A stretch of 64,000 bases of DNA from Flavobacterium sp. ZT3R18. Lineage in GTDB: Bacteria; Bacteroidota; Bacteroidia; Flavobacteriales; Flavobacteriaceae. The translations under genes were made by a program, and so were the position numbers. Positions within the stretch are counted from its first letter, which is position 1, and each line of letters opens with the position of its first letter. The stretch is from contig NZ_VJZS01000011.1 in the NCBI RefSeq assembly GCF_007097385.1, forward strand, positions 1-64,000, written 5' to 3'. Positions 18,633-26,205 of the stretch are shown here, in pieces. Under the pieces are notes generated by a model, which saw nothing but the letters and a program-made list of their open reading frames with translations, had not been told where the DNA came from and made no database searches.

Positions 18633-18746
18633 ATATTTGTAAGTAATTAATTAAAATATTTATGTATTGTAATAATATTACCTTATTTTTAACGTTTTCA
18701 ATTGTTAAAGTGTAAGAGGATTAGTAAATAATTAATAAAAAAAATA

Positions 18747-20261
18747 ATGGTAGGTTTAGGAGTATTAAAATTAGACAACAAAGAATACAGATTATTAGAC
18801 TTTAATTATAATTCAAGTCAACGAGTAGATGTAACGGGTAAACCATCGGGAATGCCAAGTGGTTTGGTTTTTGATTTAAAAATTGAATCTGACAGTGATA
18901 CGTCTCTTTTGGTATGGGCACTTGGTGATGAGGCAAAAGACGGGGTTATTACATTTTACAAACCAGATGGGATTAGTAAATTCAAAGAGATTCAATTCAA
19001 AAAATCATATTGTATCTTTCATAATGAAAAATTTGAAGCGAATGGTACAATACCAATGCATCAAATTTTGAGAATAGTAGAGCCTAGACGTGAAAACCCA
19101 AAAGAAGAGATTGCACCCCCAAAAAAAATAGTTAAGCAAGAAAAGGCTGAAACCAAAGTAAAAACTATAAAATGCATAACGAAACTGGACAATGGTTCTG
19201 CTAATGATGGTACTGGGACAAAACTCCAAGAGGGGATGGTTTTTGGTAAAACTTACGAATTTAAGGTAACTGATTATACCGAAGAAATTCCAGATAACAA
19301 ATCGACAATAAACTGGATGGTGAGATACCATAATTCGTCAGAGAATAAATGGATTGATAAAAAACTTTCTCACGTTGGTGATTCATTAAATTTTACTGTA
19401 AATGATAAAGATATGTGCGGACATTTTGTATATATCAGAGCTTTTATAAAAGACTCAGAAAATGAAGGTGAAATAAAAGTATGGAAACACAATAGATTCA
19501 GATGGTTTGATAGAACAAAAATAAAAGAAGAGCTTCAAGAAAGAAAAATAAAACCATATTTAGCAAATCAAAACGACACACCTACTTGTGGGATGGCAGC
19601 TGTTATTTATTTATTAGCTAAAAAAGATTTTGATAAATATGAAGATTTTGTATTACAGTTGCATCAAAAAGGAGTTGCTAAATGTAATGATTATACATTT
19701 GATGTATCTACAAAGAGTAGTCATCTATTAGAAATGAATCCAACAACCAATAAAAAATATCCAAATTATTTAGTTAAAATGCCCTATTGTGATTGGATTG
19801 CATTTTCTTGTATAAGAGATAAAGAAAATGGTGTTATAAATTATAGTGGTGAAAATGATGAATCATTTGCTGGTTCAACTGTTCCACGAGAACTTATGAA
19901 ATTGATGAAAGAAATTCTTGGTCTTAAATCTGTTATTGATAATACTAATGTTGTTTTTAATAAAGGTACATTACCTTGGGATGGTGAAGATTCATCTTCA
20001 CACGAAGTTGCTAAAATGCAAGAACTTTATTTAAAAGGTTATGCAGTTATTATGTTAATCAATACGAATATGTTGTATAAGAAAAAATCTAGTTTGGTAA
20101 GTTCCATTGAACATTGGGTAGTATTTAAAGGTGTTATTGATGGTACAATAACTTGGGATGAATATGATTTTAAAGTATTTTCTTGGGGTGAAATTAAAAA
20201 AGTAATTGTTAATCCAGAAGTTTTTAGTAGTAATTTTTATGGTTATGTTTATGGAAAATAA
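18747..20261 (+). CDS. TssD (Hcp-like) T6SS tube protein fused to a putative cysteine protease: candidate evolved effector
   Basis: 504 residues in three parts. Residues 1-113 match the Bacteroidota T6SS tube protein TssD: GVLKLDNKEYRLLDFNY, a D.TGKPSG turn, FDLKIES..DTSLLVWALGD and a closing GTIPMHQILRI strand. Residues 140-255 form a beta-sandwich-like linker (FKVTDYTEEIPDN..INW, DMCGHFVYIRAFI) of the type found behind TssD domains. Residues 265-504 contain a papain-like triad candidate: Q275 and C281 in NQNDTPTCGMAAVIYLL, H456 in SIEHWVVFKG, D474 downstream. The fusion would be loaded into the tube and delivered into a neighbouring cell, where the C-terminal domain acts. Delivery and protease activity are inferred. 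Its stop overlaps the start of a membrane protein, typical of effector-immunity pairs. Confidence 0.75.
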   Translation: MVGLGVLKLDNKEYRLLDFNYNSSQRVDVTGKPSGMPSGLVFDLKIESDSDTSLLVWALGDEAKDGVITFYKPDGISKFKEIQFKKSYCIFHNEKFEANGTIPMHQILRIVEPRRENPKEEIAPPKKIVKQEKAETKVKTIKCITKLDNGSANDGTGTKLQEGMVFGKTYEFKVTDYTEEIPDNKSTINWMVRYHNSSENKWIDKKLSHVGDSLNFTVNDKDMCGHFVYIRAFIKDSENEGEIKVWKHNRFRWFDRTKIKEELQERKIKPYLANQNDTPTCGMAAVIYLLAKKDFDKYEDFVLQLHQKGVAKCNDYTFDVSTKSSHLLEMNPTTNKKYPNYLVKMPYCDWIAFSCIRDKENGVINYSGENDESFAGSTVPRELMKLMKEILGLKSVIDNTNVVFNKGTLPWDGEDSSSHEVAKMQELYLKGYAVIMLINTNMLYKKKSSLVSSIEHWVVFKGVIDGTITWDEYDFKVFSWGEIKKVIVNPEVFSSNFYGYVYGK

Positions 20262-20478
20262 AAAAACAATTAATAAGTTTATTGGTTTTATTTTAATAGT
20301 TTTTTTTAGTGTAATTTTATTCATTGTTACTTATAACCTTATAATGTATTTTATTCCACCAAGAACTCCAGATGGACATCAAATAATGCCTTTTAAACAA
20401 ATATTTTTTAGTGGGTTGATTTCAATTTTTTTATCAATTATTTTTTCAATATTTATTTATAAAAGATTATCAAAATGA
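20251..20478 (+). CDS. Two-helix membrane protein, candidate immunity protein
   Basis: 75 residues with two strongly hydrophobic segments (about 9-33 and 51-68) separated by a short loop PPRTPDGHQIMPFKQ and a basic C-terminus. The ATG at 20251 overlaps the effector stop by 11 bp, which implies translational coupling. Small membrane proteins directly downstream of T6SS effectors commonly protect the producer, so immunity is the leading idea. Nothing in the sequence itself shows how it would act. The frame can be extended to 20206 inside the effector, but the later ATG gives the tighter overlap. Confidence 0.6.
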   Translation: MENKKTINKFIGFILIVFFSVILFIVTYNLIMYFIPPRTPDGHQIMPFKQIFFSGLISIFLSIIFSIFIYKRLSK

Positions 20479-20531
20479 AACCAATGCAAAAAAAGCTACT
20501 TATTTCTAAGTAGCTTTTTTTGCATTGGTTT
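20478..20531. terminator. Long perfect inverted repeat, bidirectional terminator
   Basis: Arms of about 25 bases (20478-20502 and 20507-20531) are perfect complements with a 4-base loop. Internal A- and T-runs give a T-tract on both strands. It separates the effector/immunity genes (plus) from the phage early genes (minus). Confidence 0.8.
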
Positions 20532-20533
20532 AT

Positions 20534-20680
20534 TTATTCATCATCTAGTATTTCGTTGCTTTTCAAAATGAAATCATCAATTGCTTCTTTAAATTCATTT
20601 TGATTATTCTTATACTTTTCAATTTCTTCAAGTATTCTTTTCATTACTTCATCTTCTGGTGTTGCTTCTTGGTTGTTCAT
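20534..20680 (-). CDS. Small acidic protein of unknown function
   Basis: 48 residues starting MNNQEATPEDEVMKRILEE and ending KSNEILDDE, predicted as one long acidic helix. The stop lies 3 bp from the bidirectional terminator, and the start is 32 bp after the next upstream gene's stop, so it is the last gene of the phage early unit. Phage accessory proteins of this size are common. No function can be assigned. Confidence 0.55.
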   Translation of the reverse strand: MNNQEATPEDEVMKRILEEIEKYKNNQNEFKEAIDDFILKSNEILDDE

Positions 20681-20712
20681 TTTTGGTTTGTTGTTACTTC
20701 TTATCATTATCT

Positions 20713-21243
20713 TTAAAACGGTAAATTATCATTTTCATCTTCACCATCTTCAATTCTTGGTTCACTTATCACTTCATATAGATGACTTCTAAGTGCTTCA
20801 TTTTCCAGACTACATTTATAGTTAAGCTTGTCTACCATTTCAGTTTTGCCATATGTTGTTGATGGTCTTTTGTTCCAAACTGGTTGTTGTTGATTATGTA
20901 TGTTTGTTGTTGTCCAAATCTTGATTGCTTCATCTTTGAAGATGTTGATGTATTGTATTTCAATTGTTTTCTTTGGGTACTTCTCTTGCATCTGGTCTTT
21001 CAGTTCAACAAGTGCTGTGTGTTTTTTTGCTTCATAATCCCATTCAACAAATGAAGTTGAATCATATGATTCTCTTACTTTGATTTCACCAATTATCATT
21101 GTGCTACCTGACCAGTAACTGATATCCCATCTGGCTTTTTCATTTTTGGATTCCTTTATGTATTTGTACCAATCTTGTTTGGTTGCGTATTCTTTAAATA
21201 ATTCTCTACCGTGTTCATCGGCAATTACAAAATCTGTTTTCAT
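20713..21243 (-). CDS. Phage early protein, PD-(D/E)XK nuclease-like, with SSB-like acidic tail
   Basis: 176 residues. The segment RWDISYWSG..MIIGEIKVRES (about 38-58) has the spacing of a PD-(D/E)XK core: an aspartate strand, then E-x-K on the next strand, as in small phage exonucleases and holiday-junction-type resolvases. The last residues, EDENDNLPF, look like the acidic C-terminal tip of single-stranded DNA-binding protein (DDDIPF type) that recruits replication and repair partners. A nuclease that mimics the SSB tip would be unusual; alternatively the protein is a divergent single-stranded DNA-binding protein. Located in the minus-strand early unit next to a winged-helix replication candidate. 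Confidence 0.5.
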   Translation of the reverse strand: MKTDFVIADEHGRELFKEYATKQDWYKYIKESKNEKARWDISYWSGSTMIIGEIKVRESYDSTSFVEWDYEAKKHTALVELKDQMQEKYPKKTIEIQYINIFKDEAIKIWTTTNIHNQQQPVWNKRPSTTYGKTEMVDKLNYKCSLENEALRSHLYEVISEPRIEDGEDENDNLPF

Positions 21244-21276
21244 TTTTAATGTGGTGGTTAATATGATAACCTACCT

Positions 21277-21330
21277 TAATAAATATCTAGCTTTATAGCA
21301 GAAGACCGAATCAATATGTTAAAGTTTTTG
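21277..21330 (-). promoter_or_regulatory. Early control element, copy 1
   Basis: This ~54-bp sequence recurs almost unchanged at 21759-21810. Shared words are TATCTAGCTTT and ATCAATATGTTAAAGTTTT (plus-strand reading). Each copy precedes a minus-strand early gene by 35-60 bp, so it probably carries promoter and operator. Confidence 0.55.
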
Positions 21331-21348
21331 TTAAATTTTTTGTTTATA

Positions 21349-21375
21349 AAAAAACCATTCGTTGGAATGGTTTAG
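21349..21375 (-). terminator. Short terminator between early genes
   Basis: AAACCATTC and GAATGGTTT arms flank GTTG at 21352-21373, with an A-run on the plus-strand left side that becomes a T-run on the minus strand. It lies directly after the stop of the 21383 gene. Confidence 0.65.
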
Positions 21376-21382
21376 TTCGTTC

Positions 21383-21700
21383 TTAGTATTTTGTGTATAT
21401 TACACTATTAGTGATTCTAGTTTTGTATCCATCCCAATGTGCATATTTGATTGTGTATCGTCTTGGTGATGATTTAAGGAACCCATAAGCAACTTCTTTA
21501 AGTAATTCAGTTAGTAATTCGTTATCAACTGTCCCTTCATTTTTCAATTCATAATCTTGTATATCATTTTGGATTAGTTCCAAATCTCCAATACCTATTT
21601 CAATTGTTCTTAATGTTGCATTGCTGAATGCGTTTTGGTTTCTTATTATGTTTTTGTATTCAATTTTTTTCAACCATTGTTCTTTTGTTAATGTGTTCAT
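21383..21700 (-). CDS. Phage early protein of unknown function
   Basis: 105 residues starting MNTLTKEQWLKKIEYKNI, mixed helical and charged, ending in a strand-rich part (RRYTIKYAHWDGYKTRI). No recognised motif. It has its own copy of the early control element upstream (21759-21810) and its own terminator, so it is transcribed as a separate early unit. Confidence 0.6.
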   Translation of the reverse strand: MNTLTKEQWLKKIEYKNIIRNQNAFSNATLRTIEIGIGDLELIQNDIQDYELKNEGTVDNELLTELLKEVAYGFLKSSPRRYTIKYAHWDGYKTRITNSVIYTKY

Positions 21701-21758
21701 TTTGTTTTCTTTTATTATTTAGGTTTGCCATGGCAAACCATTTATTGTTATTGTATAC

Positions 21759-21810
21759 TAATAAGTATCTAGCTTTTTACCAAAAGACCTAATCAATATG
21801 TTAAAGTTTT
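21759..21810 (-). promoter_or_regulatory. Early control element, copy 2
   Basis: Near-copy of 21277-21330. It overlaps the last codons of the winged-helix gene at 21801, so the 3' end of that gene doubles as control DNA for the next one. Confidence 0.5.
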
Positions 21811-22562
21811 CCAAAAATATTTTTAAAGATAGTTACATCGAATTTTTTGGCTGTTCCACTATTAAATATTTGTTCTAATTTTAGGCTATCACTTTGACCT
21901 AGTAACCCAACTTTATTTTCATTGTCATTATATAAGCTTAGTATCTCTTCTATGTAGTTTTGTTCTACAGTTCTTGGTACAGACTTTTCAGTTATATCAA
22001 AATCTTTGATTGCTTCAAGCTCTTCTGGTGTTGGTGGTGTTATGATATGTGTGTTTGGGTCATAGTCTGGAACTATTAATATTTCAACATTTGGTTCACT
22101 TGGTAATTCCTTTTGTTCTTCAATAACATCAACTATCACTTCTTTATTATCGTTACTTAAATCGCTTGTGTTTGATTCAGTTGGTATTGTATCTTCGACA
22201 AAATCTTCTTGTGATTCAGTTGGATTACTTTTCTTTAGTATTTCAGATAATTTATTCCAGTTGATGGATATTGTTCTTTTTGATTTATAACCACCTCTAT
22301 TATTAAACACTTGACCTTTTGTTTCAATGTACTTCATTCTTATTAATGATTTGATTGAATCTCTAACAGTTGTTTCACCTAACCAAATATATTTGGCTAT
22401 TGTATCGTTTTGAATTGTAATTTCTGAGTACATAGTTGATTGATGTATTAATTTTATCAATACTTTGTAATCTGATGATGTTAAATAAAAATCAGTATTT
22501 TTATTAATTGTTGCTGATGCGTAAAAAAGTGCATCGTGGTAAGTTTGTTGAATTTGTTTCAT
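21801..22562 (-). CDS. Winged-helix DNA-binding protein, candidate phage replication initiator
   Basis: 253 residues. The N-terminal 100 residues read as a winged helix-turn-helix: LTSSDYKVLIKLIHQS, TIQNDTIAKYIWLGETTVRDSIKSLIRMKYIETKG, then a basic wing with RGGYKSKRTISINW. This layout is shared by phage replisome-organiser and plasmid Rep proteins. The middle is a low-complexity acidic and proline-rich linker (about 110-190), and the C-terminal 50 residues are a compact helical patch, as in initiators that recruit a helicase. It lies about 620 bp from an iteron-like block, supporting replication, though a transcription regulator is equally possible. Confidence 0.55.
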   Translation of the reverse strand: MKQIQQTYHDALFYASATINKNTDFYLTSSDYKVLIKLIHQSTMYSEITIQNDTIAKYIWLGETTVRDSIKSLIRMKYIETKGQVFNNRGGYKSKRTISINWNKLSEILKKSNPTESQEDFVEDTIPTESNTSDLSNDNKEVIVDVIEEQKELPSEPNVEILIVPDYDPNTHIITPPTPEELEAIKDFDITEKSVPRTVEQNYIEEILSLYNDNENKVGLLGQSDSLKLEQIFNSGTAKKFDVTIFKNIFGKL

Positions 22563-22572
22563 TTTTGGTTAA

Positions 22573-22615
22573 TATTCTACTTTTGTTATATTCTACTTTT
22601 TAATAGGTAGTAGAA
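22573..22615 (-). promoter_or_regulatory. Three half-site operator upstream of the winged-helix gene
   Basis: On the minus strand, AGTAGAA occurs twice in direct repeat, 15 bp apart (22574 and 22589 regions), and a third copy lies inverted (TTCTACT at about 22609-22615). A CCAGCGG/CCGCTGG inverted repeat follows at 22616-22650. The position 10-50 bp before the start suggests autoregulation. Confidence 0.45.
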
Positions 22616-22736
22616 CCAGCGGTTGGTTGCAATCCGATTTTGTCCGCTGGAAACCTAGATTTGAAAACTTTACTGTTTGTATATTAATAAATATATCAGT
22701 TTTTGTAAAAAGATAAACTTTAACATTTTTTTATTA

Positions 22737-22925
22737 CTATGGATTAACTCTATCAATTAATGTGTATCTATCACCTTTATAATTTACACCATTATCATAT
22801 ATTTTATCTTTTAATGATTGATGATAGTATTGTTTAGTACAGTTTAGAAATTTATAAATTTCTACATCATTATCACCTTCACCTACTTCAACATTGTTCT
22901 TTAATATTATATATCTTTTTTTCAT
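22737..22925 (-). CDS. Small phage early protein
   Basis: 62 residues starting MKKRYIILKNNVEVGEGDND. The composition suggests a short beta-alpha fold, with a possible recognition helix around YKFLNCTKQYYHQSLKD, similar to phage proteins that carry a homing-endonuclease-associated or AP2-like DNA-binding motif. Not firmly recognised. It is the promoter-proximal gene of the minus-strand early region. Confidence 0.55.
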   Translation of the reverse strand: MKKRYIILKNNVEVGEGDNDVEIYKFLNCTKQYYHQSLKDKIYDNGVNYKGDRYTLIDRVNP

Positions 22926-23185
22926 TTTATTTGTTTAACCTTTATGTTATTATATTACAAAAGTACTATTAATTATTGTGTAAGTCAAGTCTTTTTTAAA
23001 AATAGATGCAAAATAATTTGGTAGTGTTGAATATTTTATTTATAAATTAATTAAGTTATATGTTATTTGTAGTATTTACGGTAGTTGAAGAGTGTTTTGT
23101 TTTGTACTACTTGACGTTTCTAAATAGATTAACGTATGTAAATGAAGGAAAAGTTTGATTTTTGTTGAAGTGGTTTTGTTTATTT

Positions 23186-23305
23186 GTAGTCAGACAACTT
23201 ATAATAAATAAAACCTATTCGTAGTCAGATAACTTATTATAAGTCAGACAACTTATAATAAATAATTTTATTTGTAGTCAGATAACTTATTATAAGTCAG
23301 TTGAC
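23186..23305. repeat. Iteron-like block: five copies of GTCAGAYAACTTATWATAA
   Basis: Copies begin at 23189, 23224, 23243 and 23277, with a partial fifth at 23296; spacings alternate 35, 19, 34, 19. Three are preceded by GTA. The core ACTTATWATAAGT is itself palindromic. Alternating spacing and an AT-rich flank resemble replication iterons or a repressor array. Confidence 0.65.
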
Positions 23306-23807
23306 CCCTATATACCTATACCTCTCTTTGTGTATATACTTTGTCATTATAAAAAAAATAGAAAAAGAAATAATAAAATTAATAATGATTGATTATGTCT
23401 GCTACGCATCCATAATGTAGAATGCAGCTTCGCAAAGGTTTCAACTTGATATTAATTCTTTATTTCTTTTTATTCATTTTAACTTAATTGAAATACAAGT
23501 TGGAATATCTAACAATATCAACTTAATTAATTTTTCCAGTTGGTTATGGTGTTCCACCTACTTCAACGAATGAAAGATTACTTCAACGATAAAGATTTTC
23601 AAGTTACACTTCAACGCAATCAAAGGTTTAGCACATTTCAATTTCAACTGCTCCGCAGGAACAGAACCAACCATTTTTACCTTATCAATTTCGGCTTCAT
23701 TTGAACCCGTTTTAATCAATTAATAATAGTTATTGGTATTAGTTGTTGCATATCAACTTATCTAGTCCTAAAACAGCTTAGATTAATTATACTGAACCAA
23801 TATCAAC

Positions 23808-23836
23808 TTTACATTTCAGTATTCATACAGTATCAT
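23808..23836 (+). promoter_or_regulatory. Phage late-type promoter (TTTACA-N17-TATCAT)
   Basis: TTTACA at 23808 and TATCAT at 23831, separated by 17 bp, 24 bp before the first plus-strand phage gene. Same layout as the sites at 26147, 32231 and 37121. Confidence 0.55.
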
Positions 23837-23859
23837 ATAAGTATAAATAGTTATACAAT

Positions 23860-24291
23860 ATGAATACACTTACTACAATCGAAACTGGTGAATTTGAAAT
23901 TAAGAATTTACAACGTTACCAACCTTTTCTTGTTCAATATGAAGATGCTGGTGAAGCAATTCAAGTTGATATTGATGGTTTAGGTGCTTTTGACTTCTTT
24001 GACCCATTTTCACCCGAAATTGAGGTTGAAATACACACAAATATCAACAATTCCTTAAAGGAATACGGACAAAAAACGGGTCATAATCCCGAAAATATCG
24101 GCTATTTTTTGAAGTTTTTACCATCAAATAGGCTAGATAGGCAGCATAATGTGCCAGTAATGGGTATCAAAATCAGCATTTACTTCAAAAAACCCGTCCA
24201 GAATGCCACTTCTTATGCATTAACACCAACAATAAGGCTAATTTATTCAATTATATTGAACGAAATCTTCATTCTATCACCAAGATGTTAA
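23860..24291 (+). CDS. Phage protein of unknown function
   Basis: 143 residues starting MNTLTTIETGEFEIKNLQRYQPFLVQYEDAGEAI. A beta-rich N-terminal half with DGLGAFDFFDPFSPEIEVE is followed by a helical part; the last 25 residues (TPTIRLIYSIILNEIFIL) are hydrophobic and could insert in a membrane. It overlaps the endolysin start by 7 bp and lies first in the plus-strand region, so it may belong to the lysis cassette. No recognised family. Confidence 0.55.
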   Translation: MNTLTTIETGEFEIKNLQRYQPFLVQYEDAGEAIQVDIDGLGAFDFFDPFSPEIEVEIHTNINNSLKEYGQKTGHNPENIGYFLKFLPSNRLDRQHNVPVMGIKISIYFKKPVQNATSYALTPTIRLIYSIILNEIFILSPRC

Positions 24292-24899
24292 AGATTAAAC
24301 AGTTTCAAGCGCAATACGGGCTGCTTGCCGATGGTGTTATTGGTAAAAAGACCTTAAACAAGTTGAAAGAGGTACTTAAGATAGATAGTAATGAAGATTT
24401 AGCACATTTCCTTGGTCAAGTGGCACACGAAACAGGAAATTTTGCTTTAGATACTGAAAATCTAATGTATTCAACTATTGGTCTAACCACAACATTCAAA
24501 AAGTACTTTCCAACTCCAGAATCAACCGTTGGGTATGTTAAGCAACCAATTAAGATTGCAAGCAAGGTTTATAGTAATCGAATGGGTAATGGTGATGAAG
24601 CATCACAAGAAGGTTGGATATATAAAGGGCGTGGAGCATTACAATTAACTGGAAAAAATAACTATCAACTATTTTCAAAATATGTTAATGATGATTGTGT
24701 ATCAAAACCAGAATTGGTAGCTGGTAAATACTTTTTTGAATCAGCTAAATTCTATTTTGATAATAACAATTTATGGAAGTTAACAAAAACGGTTGATGAT
24801 GTAAGTATAACATCAGTATCAAAAAAAGTTAATGGTGGATTGAATGGTTTAAATGATAGAATAACCAAAACAAAAGAATTCTATCAACTTCTACAATAA
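24285..24899 (+). CDS. Phage endolysin, glycoside hydrolase family 19 (chitinase/lysozyme-like)
   Basis: 204 residues. Residues 5-30 form a short peptidoglycan-binding helix pair (FQAQYGLLADGVIGKKTLNKL). The rest is a GH19-like lysozyme domain: FLGQVAHETGNF with the catalytic glutamate E49, then KYF, NRMGNGDEASQEGWIYKGRGALQLTGKNNY, the diagnostic (F/Y).GRG..QLTG block, and a terminal helix with VNGGLNGL. It should cleave the glycan strands of peptidoglycan at the end of infection. No signal peptide, so release needs the holin at 36647. It is in the same strand run as the spanin, 1.4 kb away. Confidence 0.88.
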   Translation: MLKIKQFQAQYGLLADGVIGKKTLNKLKEVLKIDSNEDLAHFLGQVAHETGNFALDTENLMYSTIGLTTTFKKYFPTPESTVGYVKQPIKIASKVYSNRMGNGDEASQEGWIYKGRGALQLTGKNNYQLFSKYVNDDCVSKPELVAGKYFFESAKFYFDNNNLWKLTKTVDDVSITSVSKKVNGGLNGLNDRITKTKEFYQLLQ

Positions 24900-24921
24900 C
24901 GAAAAAACAAAAATATATGAA

Positions 24922-25701
24922 TTGAGTAAATTAACTAAAAAACAAATAAGTGAACATAATATTGCACTTGAATTATTAAAGAAAGATGTATTAACATTTG
25001 ATGAAAAATTGATTGTTTATGAAAAATGGAATGAATCAGCAAATTCACTTAATAGTGAAGCTGGTGCTTTTTTCACACCAATAGGATTAGCACAAGATTT
25101 TTCAATTGAAGTATATGAAGGTGCAAAGGTTGTTGATTTATGTGCTGGAATTGGTATGTTATCATTCTTTGCTTATCACTATAAAGATTGTAAAGATATT
25201 ACTTGCATCGAGCTAAACCCGCAATATGTTGAAGTAGGTAAAAAATTATTACCAGAGGCAAAATGGATTTGCGGGTCAATTTTCGATTTTGAACAATTTG
25301 AACACTTTGACCAAGCAATAGGTAATCCACCATTTGGAAAAATTAAAACAGGACTATCAACGAATGATAAACTAAAATATAAAGGTGCTGAATTTGATTT
25401 GATAACAATTGAAATTGCATCATTGATTGCTGATTATGGTGTTTTTATAGTTCCGCAAATGTCAACACCATTTCGATATTCTGGAAGACCATATTTTGAA
25501 GATTTAAGAAGTGAATCAAAAGGATATAATGAAGCTGGTTTAAGTGTTCCGCAAAAGGTTAAAAAATTTATTAATGAAACTGGTTTAGATTATCAATTTA
25601 ATTGTGGGATAGATTGTAATTATCATATTGATAAATGGAATGGTGTAGCACCGACAGTTGAAATAATAACATTTGATTTTAATGAAATGATAAATGAATA
25701 A
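24922..25701 (+). CDS. Phage N6-adenine DNA methyltransferase
   Basis: 259 residues. Motif I is VVDLCAGIGMLSFFAYH (about 68-84), followed by an acidic residue in CIELNPQYVEVG and the catalytic NPPFG motif in QAIGNPPFGKIK (about 131-142), the hallmark of adenine-N6 methyltransferases. No target-recognition domain is obvious. Phage enzymes like this usually protect the genome from host restriction. The start is a TTG at 24922; the only nearby ATG (24917) is followed at once by a stop. It lies between endolysin and spanin, an odd place for a DNA-modifying gene. Confidence 0.85.
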   Translation: MSKLTKKQISEHNIALELLKKDVLTFDEKLIVYEKWNESANSLNSEAGAFFTPIGLAQDFSIEVYEGAKVVDLCAGIGMLSFFAYHYKDCKDITCIELNPQYVEVGKKLLPEAKWICGSIFDFEQFEHFDQAIGNPPFGKIKTGLSTNDKLKYKGAEFDLITIEIASLIADYGVFIVPQMSTPFRYSGRPYFEDLRSESKGYNEAGLSVPQKVKKFINETGLDYQFNCGIDCNYHIDKWNGVAPTVEIITFDFNEMINE

Positions 25702-26146
25702 AATACTAACAATACTACTAGCAATTTTGATTACAAGTTGCACAGCTAAAAAATCTACATACGAATTCAAGGAACATATCAAATATGATTCAATAAATAT
25801 CCAAACGGAAAAGATAATATACCCAACGATAAAAGAAGTAGTTTATGTTGATTCACCTTGTGATTCATTAGGTAAATTAAAGCCGTTTAAGCAATCGTAT
25901 TACACCAGTCAAGGCAAGATTATCATTGAAGGTAAAAACAATCGTATAACAGCTAATATTGATTTAAAAGGTACAAGTACAACAACTATTAAAGATACAA
26001 ATATTCACAATGATAATGTAGCCGAAAAGAAAGATGAATTCAAAAAGGTTATAGTTCAAGATTGGCGATTGATTGTAATACTTATTATTTCAATTGTTTT
26101 AAATGTGTATTTCTTTATACCAGATATTTTTAAACGAATATTATAA
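25694..26146 (+). CDS. Unimolecular spanin (u-spanin) candidate
   Basis: 150 residues. The N-terminus is a lipoprotein signal with lipobox ILITSC (C16), so it would be lipidated and sorted to the outer membrane. Residues 125-146 are a C-terminal transmembrane helix (VILIISIVLNVYFFI) for the inner membrane, with a beta-rich periplasmic span of about 105 residues between. A single protein tied to both membranes is the definition of a unimolecular spanin, which fuses or disrupts the outer membrane in the last step of lysis. It overlaps the methyltransferase by 8 bp and follows the endolysin. Confidence 0.75.
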   Translation: MNKILTILLAILITSCTAKKSTYEFKEHIKYDSINIQTEKIIYPTIKEVVYVDSPCDSLGKLKPFKQSYYTSQGKIIIEGKNNRITANIDLKGTSTTTIKDTNIHNDNVAEKKDEFKKVIVQDWRLIVILIISIVLNVYFFIPDIFKRIL

Positions 26147-26175
26147 TTTACAAAACTTCATTTTGCTAGTATAAT
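26147..26175 (+). promoter_or_regulatory. Phage late-type promoter (TTTACA-N17-TATAAT)
   Basis: TTTACAAA at 26147 and TAGTATAATT at 26167; the hexamers TTTACA and TATAAT are exactly 17 bp apart. It lies 30 bp before the gene at 26206. Confidence 0.7.
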
Positions 26176-26205
26176 TATTTAATAATGTAAATAACTAATT
26201 ATTAA

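Larger units (their letters stand above)
22926..23859. other. Non-coding divergent region between early and late phage genes
   Basis: 934 bp with no credible gene. It holds an iteron-like block (23186-23305), four ATATCAACTT-type words (about 23450, 23512, 23751, 23801), three ACTTCAACG words (23560-23615), and a late-type promoter at 23808. This is the best candidate for the phage replication origin and the early/late switch. Confidence 0.6.

Noticed and set aside
23186-23305. CRISPR array
   Set aside because: Repeats are 19 bp with 0-16 bp between, alternate in spacing and are not separated by unique spacers of constant length; no cas genes.
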